From Akkermansia muciniphila (GTDB lineage Bacteria; Verrucomicrobiota; Verrucomicrobiia; Verrucomicrobiales; V1-33): 30,322 nt of DNA. The stretch is taken from assembly GCA_943331195.2 (NCBI GenBank), contig CALQKQ020000002.1:1-30322 (forward strand), read 5' to 3'. A program made the position numbers and the translations under genes. This document shows positions 15,934 through 25,600 of this stretch, piece by piece; positions within the stretch are counted from its first letter, which is position 1; every line of letters begins with the position of its first letter. The notes below the pieces were generated by a model. The model saw only the letters and a program-made list of their open reading frames with translations, searched no databases and was not told the DNA's origin.

Positions 15934-16359
15934 ATGTCATCCTACACCTCCCTCGGCGACCTCAACGCCAATCGCCTCTTCCACCTCGCCAACGCCCTCC
16001 GCGCTCCGCGCCCCGGGCCCGCCCCCCAACCCTGGCGCCCTTCCGTCGACGCCACCGAAACCGACCACGGCTACGAACTCGCCGTGGAACTCCCCGGGAT
16101 GGATCCCTCCGAAGTCAACGTCGTGGTGCGCGACGGCGTCCTCTGCCTCAAAGGTAATCGCCCCATCCAGCCCGCGCCCCAGGGAAGTAAAACCCACCTC
16201 CGCGAGCGGGTCGGCGGCCCCTGGGAGCGCTCCTTCACCCTGCCGGTCGATGCCGCAGGCGATCGCGTCACCGCTACTTCCAAGCACGGCCTCCTCACCG
16301 TCACCGTGCCCAAGCGCGAGGAACTCCAAGCTAAAGAAATCCACATCCAGGTCGCCTAA
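15934..16359 (+). CDS. Small heat shock protein, Hsp20/alpha-crystallin family
   Basis: The product is 141 residues from the ATG at 15934 (MSSYTSLGDL). It is a cytoplasmic ATP-independent chaperone that holds unfolding proteins. The alpha-crystallin domain covers about residues 36-130: WRPSVDATETDHGYEL at the start, the VELPGMDPSEVNVVVRDGVL core at 51-70, and the KHGLLTVTVPK segment at 117-127, which carries the family's G-x-L motif. The short C-terminal tail EIHIQVA resembles the I-x-I/V motif (IHI) that caps neighbouring dimers. A frame extending to 15847 adds residues with no family similarity and is not used. It is monocistronic: a terminator follows 22 bases later. Confidence 0.93.
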   Translation: MSSYTSLGDLNANRLFHLANALRAPRPGPAPQPWRPSVDATETDHGYELAVELPGMDPSEVNVVVRDGVLCLKGNRPIQPAPQGSKTHLRERVGGPWERSFTLPVDAAGDRVTATSKHGLLTVTVPKREELQAKEIHIQVA

Positions 16360-16380
16360 CGGGCCACCCCCACTACCCTC

Positions 16381-16410
16381 AGGGTGCCTCCGCCAGGGGG
16401 CACCCTTTTG
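16381..16410 (+). terminator. Rho-independent terminator after hsp20
   Basis: AGGGTGCC (16381-16388) pairs with GGCACCCT (16399-16406) as an eight-base-pair GC-rich stem with a 10-base loop, followed directly by a short T run. It lies 22 bases after the hsp20 stop codon and separates that gene from guaB. Confidence 0.8.
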
Positions 16411-16568
16411 GGCTTCCCGCCCAGCGCCGACCCACCAGGCCGCGCCAGCGCCATGCCCTTCCCGCCGCGCCGCTTTCCCGGAGATTTGATTCTTCCGTTT
16501 GACACCGCCACTCATTTACAGGACAGCGCTGAGGGTATAAGGCCTCGCCACCAAGGCCGATTACCTTT

Positions 16569-18026
16569 ATGACAGACGCCATTCCCCTCGGTCTCAGCTT
16601 TGACGATGTGCTGCTGGTCCCCCAACTCACCGAGATCCTACCCGCCGAGGCCGATCTCCGGACCCAATTGGCTCCCGGCCTCTCCCTCAACGTCCCCATC
16701 ATCTCCTCGGCGATGGACACCGTCACCGAGGCCGAATTGGCCATCGCCCTCGCCCGCGAAGGCGGCTTCGGCGTCATCCACCGCAACCTGCCCATCGACC
16801 AGCAGGCCGATCAAGTCCGCCGCGTCAAGCGCTCCGAGAACACCGTCATCGATCAGCCCTTCACCGTCAGCCCCGACCTCACCCTAGCGCAACTTTTGAT
16901 CATCATGGACCAGCGCGGCGTCGCCGGCTTCCCCGTGGTCGACGCCGAAGGCAACCTCGCCGGCATGGTCACCAGCCGCGACGTCTGGTATCTCCAAAAC
17001 CCCCAGGCCACCGTGCGCGACGTCATGACCCCACGCGAGCGCCTCGTCACCGCCCCCTGCCATACCTCCCTGGAAGAAGCGCGCGCCATCCTCTACGACC
17101 GCCGCATTGAGAAGCTCCCCCTCGTCGATGCCCAGGGCAAGCTCTCCGGCATGATCACCACCCAGGACATCAAAAAGCGCGAGATGTTCACCCACGCCGC
17201 CAAAGACCCCCGCGGCCGCCTCCTCGTCGGCGCTGCCGTCGGCGTCGGCGGCGACTGCCTAGAGCGCGCTGCCGCCCTCGTCGAAGCCGGCACTGATGCC
17301 CTGTTCATCGACGCCGCCACCGGCCACACCTCGCGCGTCATGGAGGTGGTCCGACTGCTCAAACAAGCCCACCGCGACCTCCCCGTGGTCGCGGGCAATG
17401 TCGTCACCGAACAAGGCGCGCGGGACCTCATCGACGCCGGCGTTAGCGCCGTCAAAGTGGGGGTTGGCCCAGGTTCCATCTGCACCACCCGCGTCATCAG
17501 CGGCGTGGGCGTGCCCCAATTTACCGCGATTCAAAACGTCGCCCGCTACGCCCGCAGCAAAGGCGTTGCCGTCATCGCCGACGGAGGCATTCGCTACTCC
17601 GGCGACATCGTCAAAGCCCTCGCCGCCGGTGCCGACTTAGTCATGCTAGGATCCCTCCTTGCTGGCACTAGCGAAAGCCCCGGCAACATGGTCAACTACC
17701 AAGGCCGCACCTTCAAAGAATACCGCGGGATGGGCTCCCTCAAAGCGATGCGCGCCGGCAGCAGCGACCGCTATGGCCAAAACGCGAGCGGCAAACTCGT
17801 CGCCGAAGGCGTGGAAGGACGCGTTCCCTTCAAAGGCCGCCTCCGCGAGGTCGTTTTCCAACTCATGGGCGGCCTGCGCTCCGGCATGGGCTACGTCGGT
17901 GCCGCCAACCTTGCAGAACTCCGCGCCCGCGCCCAATTCGTCCGCATCACCGCCGGCGGACTCCGCGAAAGCCACACCCACGACATCGTCGTCACCGAAG
18001 AGCCCGTCAATTATCAAAGCCTCTGA
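16569..18026 (+). CDS. guaB: Inosine-5'-monophosphate dehydrogenase
   Basis: GuaB oxidises IMP to XMP with NAD+, the committed step of guanine nucleotide synthesis, in the cytoplasm. The product is 485 residues, normal for the family. The barrel starts with LSFDDVLLVPQLTEILP. A pair of CBS domains is inserted at about residues 95-205 (from VIDQPFTVSPD to DIKKREMF). The catalytic cysteine is C305 in GPGSICTTRV, the same number as in E. coli. The flap motif GKLVAEGVEGRVPFKG and the mobile-loop Arg-Tyr (SSDRYGQ) are present. It lies 71 bases upstream of guaA and is probably co-transcribed with it. No Shine-Dalgarno motif precedes the ATG, and no purine riboswitch was recognised in the 158 bases between the hsp20 terminator and the gene. 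Confidence 0.97.
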   Translation: MTDAIPLGLSFDDVLLVPQLTEILPAEADLRTQLAPGLSLNVPIISSAMDTVTEAELAIALAREGGFGVIHRNLPIDQQADQVRRVKRSENTVIDQPFTVSPDLTLAQLLIIMDQRGVAGFPVVDAEGNLAGMVTSRDVWYLQNPQATVRDVMTPRERLVTAPCHTSLEEARAILYDRRIEKLPLVDAQGKLSGMITTQDIKKREMFTHAAKDPRGRLLVGAAVGVGGDCLERAAALVEAGTDALFIDAATGHTSRVMEVVRLLKQAHRDLPVVAGNVVTEQGARDLIDAGVSAVKVGVGPGSICTTRVISGVGVPQFTAIQNVARYARSKGVAVIADGGIRYSGDIVKALAAGADLVMLGSLLAGTSESPGNMVNYQGRTFKEYRGMGSLKAMRAGSSDRYGQNASGKLVAEGVEGRVPFKGRLREVVFQLMGGLRSGMGYVGAANLAELRARAQFVRITAGGLRESHTHDIVVTEEPVNYQSL

Positions 18027-18097
18027 GGCCCCCTTCCTAACCTCGCCTCCCGCAAGACCGGCGCCGCCGCGCCCTCCCTTTCTCCCTTCCTCTTTCC

Positions 18098-19615
18098 ATG
18101 GATTCCCACCACATCGCCGTCATCGACTTCGGCTCGCAATACACCCAGCTCATCGTGCGCCGCATTCGCGAGCAAGGCCTCTTCTCCCGCCTTTACCAAC
18201 CGCACGAACTCAAGCAAACCGGCCATCCCGCTGCCGTCATCCTCAGCGGGGGCCCCCGCAGCGTCACCGAAGCTGACGCCCCCGACATCGACCTCGACTA
18301 CCTCCAAAGCCTGGACGTCCCCATCCTCGGGGTGTGTTATGGCATGCAGCTCCTCTCCAAAAAACTGGGCGGCCAAGTCGCCCCCGGCAACACCCGCGAG
18401 TACGGGCCCGCTCAACTCATCCCCAGCATCACCAACTCCCTCTTCGCCGGCCTCAGCCCCGCCGCGCAAATCTGGATGAGCCACAGCGACACCGTCAAAC
18501 AGCCCCCCCCAGGTGCCATCGTCCTCGGCAAAAACCAACACGGCGTACCCGTGGCCCTCCAATTCGGCCCCGAAACCTTCGGCATCCAATTCCACCCCGA
18601 GGTCAGCCACTCCCACGAAGGCTCTCGCATCCTCTCCAATTTCCTCGCCCTCGCCACCGACGCCAAACCCTTCCTCATCGAAGATTTCAAACAAGAACTC
18701 ATCGCCCAAATCCGCGCCAAATGCCACGGCCGCGAAGTCGTCTGCGGCGTTTCCGGCGGCGTCGACAGCACCGTCCTCGCCGTCCTCCTCAAAGAAGCCG
18801 GGGTCCCCCACCGCGCCATCTTCGTCAACAACGGCCTCCTCCGCCTCAACGAAGTCGCCGAGGTCCAACAACAATTCATCCAACTCGGCGTCAACCTCGA
18901 AACCATCGACGCCGCCGACCGCTTCCTCCACGCCCTCGCCGGCGAAACCGACCCCGAAAAAAAACGCAACATCATCGGCAATCACTTCCTCGACGTCTTC
19001 TGGGAAGCCGCCGCCAACGTCGACATCCTCGCCCAAGGCACCCTCTATCCCGACGTCATCGAAAGCGCCACCAGCGGCTCCATCGCCAGCAAAATCAAAA
19101 CCCACCACAACCGCGTCGATCGCATCATGGCCCTCCACCGCGAAGGCCGCGTCCTCGAACCCCTCGCCGAACTCTTTAAGGATGAAGTCCGCGCCCTCGG
19201 CGCCAGCATGCACATCCCCCACCACATCCTCCACCGCCACCCCTTCCCCGGCCCCGGCCTCGCCGTCCGCTGCCCCGGCGAAGTCACCGAAGAAAAACTC
19301 CGCATCATCCGCGAAGGCGACGCCATCTTCATGCGCCTCCTCAAAGAACACGGCCACTACGACAAAGTCTGGCAAGCCTACTGCGGCCTCATCCCCGTCA
19401 AAACCGTCGGCGTCAAAGGCGACGAGCGCAGCTACGAATTCGCCGTCACCCTCCGCGCCGTCACTAGCGAAGACGCCATGACCGCCGATTTCGCCAAGCT
19501 CCCCTGGGAATTCCTCGGCCTCGTCTCTAACGCCATCCTCAACGGCGTCAAAGGCATCAACCGCGTCCTCTACGACATCTCCACCAAGCCCCCCGCCAGC
19601 ATCGAATGGGAATAA
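18098..19615 (+). CDS. guaA: GMP synthase (glutamine-hydrolysing)
   Basis: GuaA converts XMP to GMP using ATP and ammonia from glutamine. The product is 505 residues. The class I glutamine amidotransferase domain (about 5-195) has its nucleophile C80 in GVCYGMQL and the His/Glu pair in FHPEVSHS. The ATP pyrophosphatase domain follows, with the P-loop SGGVDST near residue 220. The C-terminal dimerisation domain contains HPFPGPGLAVR and ends TKPPASIEWE, the usual end of GuaA proteins. All catalytic residues I can check are present. It follows guaB in a two-gene guanine operon. Codons are overwhelmingly C-ending, which also creates a 453-residue open frame on the opposite strand with no credible product. 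Confidence 0.97.
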   Translation: MDSHHIAVIDFGSQYTQLIVRRIREQGLFSRLYQPHELKQTGHPAAVILSGGPRSVTEADAPDIDLDYLQSLDVPILGVCYGMQLLSKKLGGQVAPGNTREYGPAQLIPSITNSLFAGLSPAAQIWMSHSDTVKQPPPGAIVLGKNQHGVPVALQFGPETFGIQFHPEVSHSHEGSRILSNFLALATDAKPFLIEDFKQELIAQIRAKCHGREVVCGVSGGVDSTVLAVLLKEAGVPHRAIFVNNGLLRLNEVAEVQQQFIQLGVNLETIDAADRFLHALAGETDPEKKRNIIGNHFLDVFWEAAANVDILAQGTLYPDVIESATSGSIASKIKTHHNRVDRIMALHREGRVLEPLAELFKDEVRALGASMHIPHHILHRHPFPGPGLAVRCPGEVTEEKLRIIREGDAIFMRLLKEHGHYDKVWQAYCGLIPVKTVGVKGDERSYEFAVTLRAVTSEDAMTADFAKLPWEFLGLVSNAILNGVKGINRVLYDISTKPPASIEWE

Positions 19616-19657
19616 ACCGGCCTCCCCTCAGGCCACCCGCGCATCCCGCCTTGCCAG

Positions 19658-19684
19658 AACCCCAGCGCCAACGCTAGGGTTTCA
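19658..19684 (+). terminator. Imperfect hairpin between guaA and addB
   Basis: ACCCCAGCG and CGCTAGGGT form a stem with one mismatch around a four-base loop, 42 bases after the guaA stop and ending just before the addB start codon. There is only TTT after the stem. It may be a weak terminator or a structure at the start of the addB message. Confidence 0.35.
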
Positions 19685-19686
19685 GG

Positions 19687-22659
19687 ATGCCGCAGCAACA
19701 CTTCCTGGACTGGTCCCATCCCCTCCTCCCAGCCCTCACCGCTTGGCTCCTCGCGCCCGCCTCCGGCCCCGCCGCCCCCGACCTTTCCTCCCTAGCGATC
19801 ATCGTCCCCACCGCCGAGTCCGGCCGCCGCCTCCGCGCTTCCCTAGCACGCGCCGCCGGACCCTCCGGCCTGCTCTCCCCACACATCATCACCCCAGAGG
19901 AGCTCATCACCTGGAGCCTTCCTCACGGAACCCCCCTCGCCGGCCGCGGCGAACTCCTCGCCGCCTGGGCCGCCGTCCTCACAAACCTCTCCCTCCCCGA
20001 TTGGCGCGACCTCTTTCCCATCGACCCCGTCCACCAAGACCACGCCTGGGCCACCCAATCCGCCGCCGACCTCCTCAAACTCCGCCGCACCCTCGAAGAG
20101 GGCACCCGCGATTTCGCCGCCGCCGCCACCGACCTCGGCCCCGCCCACCCCGAAGCCGCTCGCTGGCAAGCCCTCGCCCGCCTCGAAGCCCTCGCCACCA
20201 CCCGCCTCCAGTCAGCCGCTTGGCGCGACCCCTCCACGGTGCGCCGCGCCGCCGCCCTCGCCCCCCTTCTGCCCGAGGGCGTCAACCGCCTCGTCCTCGC
20301 CGGAGTGCCTGACAGCATCCGCCTCGTCCGCCTCGCCTTAGAATCCCTCGAAGCGCGCGCCGCCGCCAATATAACCGTTATCATCCACGCCCCCCTCGCC
20401 CTCGCCGACACCTTCGATCCCTGGGGCCGCCCCCTCCCCTCCCTTTGGAACCAGCGCCCCATCGCCCTCCCCCACGGCAACCGCAGCATCACGCTCCTCC
20501 CCAGACCTCAAGACCAGGCCGCCCACCTCAGCCAAGCCCTCCTCCCCTCCGCCACCTCACCCGGGGCCCGCGCCATCGGCTCCGCCGACCCCGAAGTCTC
20601 CGCCCCGCTCCGCCGCCTCGCCGCCGCCCAAGGCCTCGACGTTTTCGATCCGGAAGGCCTCCCCCTCTGGGAACATGAAATCTCCTGGCTATTCCGCACC
20701 CTCACGCAACTACTCCGCTCCGGCGCCTGGTCCGCCGCCAGCCAATTCCTCCGCGTGCCCGACGCCCTGCGCGCCGCCGCCTCCGCCATCGGCGCCGCCT
20801 CCACCCTCCCCGTGCTCGAAGACTGGGACCACTTTCAAAAGGACCGCCTCCCCCAAGATCTCGAACAGGCCGCCCCCCTCGCCGAGGCCTGGGCCGCCGA
20901 AATGCTCGCCGCCCACGCCTCCCGCGCCGCCGCCCGCGCCCGCCCCGACTCGCCCGCCGCCCCACCCCTGCCGCCCCGCCTTCCCCTGCTGCCCGCCACC
21001 CTCACTTGGCTGCGCCAACAACTCGCCGCCCTGCAATCCGGCCCCCTCCCCGAGACCCTCAACGCCTGGCTCGAATCCCTTTACCGCCAGCGCCACTTCC
21101 CCAGCGCCGCCGCCCGCCAACAATTCACCGCCGCCCTCGCCGCTTGGCAAGAAGCCATCGCTTCCGTAGAGCGCGGTGCCGCCGCCTTCCTCCCCACCCT
21201 ATCCGCCGCCGCCAAGCTAGAACTCGCCGCCTCCCTCGTCCGCGACGCCAAACTCTACCGCCCCCACGCCCCCGAGGCCCAGGCCCTCTCCGGTTGGCTC
21301 GAACTCCCCTGGCAAGAAGCCCCCCATCTCGTCATCGCAGGCCTCAACGAAGGCCTCGTGCCCGATAGCCTCCAGGGCGACGCCTGGTTGCCAGATCAAG
21401 CCCGCGCCCTCCTCGACCTCAAAACCAACGACTCCCGCCTCGCCCGCGACAGCTACCTGCTCACCGCCATGATCGAGAGCCGCCGCCGCCTCGGCTCCCT
21501 GCAACTGCTCGCCGCCCAACAAAACGCCGCCGGCGACCCCCTCAAGCCCAGCCGCCTATTGCTGCGCTGCCCCCTAGCGGAACTCCCCGAGCGGGCCCTC
21601 CTCCTCTTTCCCCAAGCCCCCAGCGACCACGCCGCCCGCCCCCCCGCGCCCTCCTGGACCCGCGCCTGGCCCCTCCTCGTGCCGCCCCCACCCCCTAACG
21701 CCCGCGTCTTTTCCCACCTCAGCGTCTCCGCCCTCAACGACTACCTCCGCTGCCCCTTCCGCTTCTACCTCAAACACGTCCTCCGCATGGAGGAATTCGA
21801 TCAAAGCCAAGCCGAATGGGACGCCAGCACCTTCGGCAACCTCTTCCACGATACCCTCCAGTCCCTCCACCAAAACCCCAGCCTGCGCGACAGCTCCGAC
21901 CCCATCACTCTAACGGAATTCCTGCACCGCTCCCTCCACGACCGCCTCGCCCAGCGCTTCGGCCCCCGCCTCACCCTCCCCGTCGAAATCCAGCGCGATA
22001 CCCTCCTCAGCTGCCTCGCCAAAACCGCCGAAATCCACGCCGCCGAACGCCGCGCCGGTTGGCGCTTCGAACAAGTCGAAATCGACTTCCCCCGCCTCCC
22101 CGGCTCCGACGAACCCGTCCGCATCAGCGGAGTCGAACTCCGCGGCCGCATCGACCTAATCGAGCGCCACCCCAGCCTCGGCCTCCGCATCCTCGACTAC
22201 AAAACCTCCTCCAAACCCCTCACCCCCCTCCAAGCCCACCTGCGCAAACCCTCCCCTAGCGAAAATGATGAGCCCTGGCGGCACAGCACCGCCGAAGGAA
22301 AACGCCTCACCTGGCACAACCTCCAGCTCCCCCTCTACGCCAAAATCATGAGCCAACACTACCGCGAACCAGTCGCCGTAGGTTATGTCAACTTGCCCCG
22401 CGCCCTCAGCGAAGCCCGCCTCGAACCCTGGACCAACCTCGACCAAACCCTCCTCGACGACGCTTGGACCTGCGCCGAAGGCGCCATCGCTAGCATTCAG
22501 GCCGCCCGCTTCTGGCCCCCCTCCCCTCAAGTCAAATTCGACCCCTTCGCCGCCCTCATCTTCGAAGATGCCCCCGCCAGCTTCGACCCCTCCCTCCTCT
22601 GCCGCGCCGCCGCCCTAGCCGCTTCCGGACAGCTCCCTGCAGGCCCTTCCCTTCCCTAA
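19687..22659 (+). CDS. addB: AddB/RexB-like subunit of a nuclease-helicase, PD-(D/E)XK nuclease
   Basis: The product is 990 residues and pairs with the AddA-like helicase that starts three bases after its stop codon. AddAB complexes process double-strand DNA ends for recombination, as RecBCD does in E. coli. The N-terminal region begins LAIIVPTAESGRRLR where a helicase P-loop would lie but lacks GKT/S, so it should not bind ATP there. The C-terminal nuclease domain (about 680-960) has SALNDYLRCPFRFYLKHVL, FGNLFHDTL, the acidic strand RGRIDLIE, RILDYKTSS (about residue 834) and the LQLPLYA helix, which are the PD-(D/E)XK motifs. The CPF cysteine of AddB Fe-S clusters is kept, but no C-terminal cysteine trio is seen, as in RexB-type proteins. 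Composition is very rich in Ala, Leu, Arg and Pro. Confidence 0.85.
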   Translation: MPQQHFLDWSHPLLPALTAWLLAPASGPAAPDLSSLAIIVPTAESGRRLRASLARAAGPSGLLSPHIITPEELITWSLPHGTPLAGRGELLAAWAAVLTNLSLPDWRDLFPIDPVHQDHAWATQSAADLLKLRRTLEEGTRDFAAAATDLGPAHPEAARWQALARLEALATTRLQSAAWRDPSTVRRAAALAPLLPEGVNRLVLAGVPDSIRLVRLALESLEARAAANITVIIHAPLALADTFDPWGRPLPSLWNQRPIALPHGNRSITLLPRPQDQAAHLSQALLPSATSPGARAIGSADPEVSAPLRRLAAAQGLDVFDPEGLPLWEHEISWLFRTLTQLLRSGAWSAASQFLRVPDALRAAASAIGAASTLPVLEDWDHFQKDRLPQDLEQAAPLAEAWAAEMLAAHASRAAARARPDSPAAPPLPPRLPLLPATLTWLRQQLAALQSGPLPETLNAWLESLYRQRHFPSAAARQQFTAALAAWQEAIASVERGAAAFLPTLSAAAKLELAASLVRDAKLYRPHAPEAQALSGWLELPWQEAPHLVIAGLNEGLVPDSLQGDAWLPDQARALLDLKTNDSRLARDSYLLTAMIESRRRLGSLQLLAAQQNAAGDPLKPSRLLLRCPLAELPERALLLFPQAPSDHAARPPAPSWTRAWPLLVPPPPPNARVFSHLSVSALNDYLRCPFRFYLKHVLRMEEFDQSQAEWDASTFGNLFHDTLQSLHQNPSLRDSSDPITLTEFLHRSLHDRLAQRFGPRLTLPVEIQRDTLLSCLAKTAEIHAAERRAGWRFEQVEIDFPRLPGSDEPVRISGVELRGRIDLIERHPSLGLRILDYKTSSKPLTPLQAHLRKPSPSENDEPWRHSTAEGKRLTWHNLQLPLYAKIMSQHYREPVAVGYVNLPRALSEARLEPWTNLDQTLLDDAWTCAEGAIASIQAARFWPPSPQVKFDPFAALIFEDAPASFDPSLLCRAAALAASGQLPAGPSLP

Positions 22660-22662
22660 TCC

Positions 22663-25600
22663 ATGCTCCCTCACACCCTCATCACCGCCTCCGCCGGATC
22701 AGGCAAAACCTGGAGCCTAACCGTCCGCTACCTCCGCCTCCTCATGCTCGGGGCCGCCCCCGAATCCATCGTCGCCCTAACCTTCAGCCGCAAGGCCGCC
22801 GGCGAATTCTTCAACGCCATCCTCCACCGCCTCGCCGAAGCCGCCGCCGACCCCGCCAAAGCCGCCACCCTCGCCCACGACATCGCCCAGCCCCACACCA
22901 CCCAAAACGATTTTTGTCAGGCCCTCATGGCGGTGACCTCCCGCCTGCCGTTTTTAATGCTCGGCACCCTCGACAGCTTCTTCATCCGCATGGCCCGCAG
23001 CTTCCCCTTCGAGCTCGGCCTCAGCGGCGACTTCACCCTGCTCGATCCCCACCAACAAGCCCTCGAACAACTCCGCGTCTACGAACGCGTCTTCGCCCCA
23101 GACGTCGGCGACGCCAACCAGCGCCGCGAATTCATGCAGGCCTTCACCGAAGCCACTCACGGCAAAGACGAAGTCCGCGTCCGCAGCAAACTCGACCAAT
23201 TCGTCAAAGACTGGCACACCCTCTTCCTCAGCGCCTCCCTCCCCGAACAATGGGGCCACCGCCCCACCATCTGGCCCCACGGCGCCCCCCTCCCCCTCAC
23301 CCGCGAGGAGCGCTCCCTCCAAGCCGAGCGCCTCCGCACCGGCCTGCAATCCGCCAACCTAACGGATAAACAATGGGACCGCTGGAACCCCTTTCTCGCC
23401 GACGCCGTAGCCCACCCGCCCGGCGGCACCTTCACCAAACCACTCGACTTTATCTTCAGCCGCGCCCTCCAAGCCAAAGACGCCCTCCGCCAAGGCCGCG
23501 CCGAACTCATGGTCGAACGCAAACGCCACCCCGTCGAAGGCCCCGCCGCCGAGGCCCTCCTCCTCCTCTGCGACAGCATCCTCGCCGGAGAAATCGATTC
23601 CGCCCTCCGCCAAACCCGCGGCATCTACCAAGTCATCCGCCGCTACGACCAAACCTATCACGAACTCGTCCGCCGCCAAGGTCGCCTCACCTTCCATGAC
23701 GTCCAAATGATCCTCAGCGGCGGCCTCAACCCCGCTAACCCCACCTCCTCAAGCCCACAAACCCTAACGCACGCCGACCATCGCCAACTCATGGATTACC
23801 GCTTGGACGCCCGCTACCACCATTGGCTCCTCGACGAATTCCAAGACACCAGCCGCGTCCAGTGGCGCGTCCTCGCCAATCTCATCGACGAAGCCGTCCA
23901 AGACAGCGAAGGCCAAAAATCCTTCTTCGCCGTCGGCGATCAAAAACAAAGCATCTACGAATGGCGCGGCGGCACCCCCCGCCTCTTCGACGAAATCCGC
24001 CAACAATACCACCGCCCAGGCGCCCTCCCCCAAGACCAACCCATTCAAATCCAACCCCTCAGCCTATCCCAGCGCTCCGGTCCCGCCGTCATCGCCATGG
24101 TCAACGACCTCCTCGGCGACCCCGCCGCCCTCGCCGCCGTCCTCCCCCCCGAGGCCGCCGCCCAGTGGCCCTGGCAAGAACACTCCAGCCGCAACCTCCA
24201 CTACGGCGGCCTCGCCCAAGTCATCGAAGTCGCCGACGACGCCCCAGACCCCCAAGATGAGGTCGAGCTAGACCCCGAAGCCGATGACCCCATCCCCAGC
24301 GGCGACTCCCGCTGGCGCGCCGCCGCCCTCCTCCTCCTCGAATTGCGCCCCCTCCAGCGCGGCCTCAGCTGCGCCGTCCTCTGCCACCGCAACCCTCGCG
24401 CCCTCGCCATCGCCGATTTCCTCCGCTCCGCCACCAACCTCGAAGTCGTCTGCGAAAGCGACCTCTCCATCGCCCGCGACAACCCCGCCACCTCCGCCCT
24501 CCTCGCCCTCCTCCAAGCCGCCGCCCACCCCCTCGACCATTTCGCCTGGCAACAAGTCCTCATGACTCCCCTAGCCGAAGTCATCGCCCAACACTCCCCC
24601 GACGCCTCCCCCCCCCTAGCACGCTCCCACACCCTCCGCTCCGTCCTCTCCCAAATCGCCCAATCCGGCTTCCACGACTGCCTGCGCTGGTGGATCGATG
24701 CCCTCCCCTCCCCCGACCCCTTCAGCCTCACCCGCCTCGAAGAACTCAGCGCCTGCGCCCGCCAATTCGACGCCAGCGGCAGCCGCGACATCGATGAATT
24801 CCTCACCTTCGCCCACTCCTGGACCGTCCGCGGCGCCAGCCACGCCGGCGCCATCCAAGTCATGACCGTGCACCGCTCCAAAGGCCTCACCTTCGACGTC
24901 GTCCTCATCCCCGACCTCCACGATCACATGTTCCGCGCCGTCTATCCCGTCGGTCTCAAAACCGATGACCGCGGCGCCATCGAATGGCTCCTCAAAATGC
25001 CCAAGCGAGAACTGGCCCTAGCCGACCCCGTGCTCAAGGCAGCCCTGGAGCGCTCCGAGGCCGCCAGTTGGCGCGAGCGCCTCGCCGGCCTCTACGTCAT
25101 GGTCACCCGCGCCCGATACGCCAACTACCTTTTCATGAAACCCGCGCCCAAAAAACCGAGCGCCTCCTTCTCCCTAGCACGCACCGTTCGAGAAATCCTC
25201 ACGAACGCCGTGGGCCGCGAGCGCCTCCTCGCACCCCACACCTACCCGCTCCTCGCCGAATACGGCGACCCCTCCTGGATGCAAAAGCACCCCCTCAATC
25301 CCCCAACCCCTCCCCTCCCCGCCGCCGCCGCGCCCCCTCCCCAGCAGCTCCCCGCCACCGCCAACCAGCGCCTCCCCCTGCGCCCCAGACGCGCCTCCGG
25401 CTCCACCGAGGCCGAAGCTGGCGGCCTCCTCTTCCAAAGCGCCCGCCAAGCCGCCCGCGAAGCCGGCCTCGCCACCCACGAAGCCTTCCGCCGCATCCGC
25501 TGGGCTGATGACGCCCCCGCCGCCCTAGCCGCTCCCGACCTCGACCCCGCCGCCGCCGCCACCGCCCTCGCCTGCGCCACCCACCCCGCTCTCGCCCCTC

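Noticed and set aside
14975..16489. A 504-codon plus-strand open frame crossing the DUF1549 gene, the intergenic region and hsp20
   Set aside because: It runs through two well-supported genes in other frames and encodes a Pro/Ser/Arg-rich sequence with no domain.
16411..16568. A possible purine riboswitch before guaB
   Set aside because: No conserved purine-riboswitch core or PRPP/ppGpp motif was recognised; only a weak five-base inverted repeat near 16540 is present.
18014..19375. A 453-codon open frame on the minus strand opposite guaA
   Set aside because: The product is made almost only of Ala, Asp, Glu, Gly, Val and Phe, which is what the reverse of C-ending codons yields. guaA on the other strand is certain, with all catalytic motifs.
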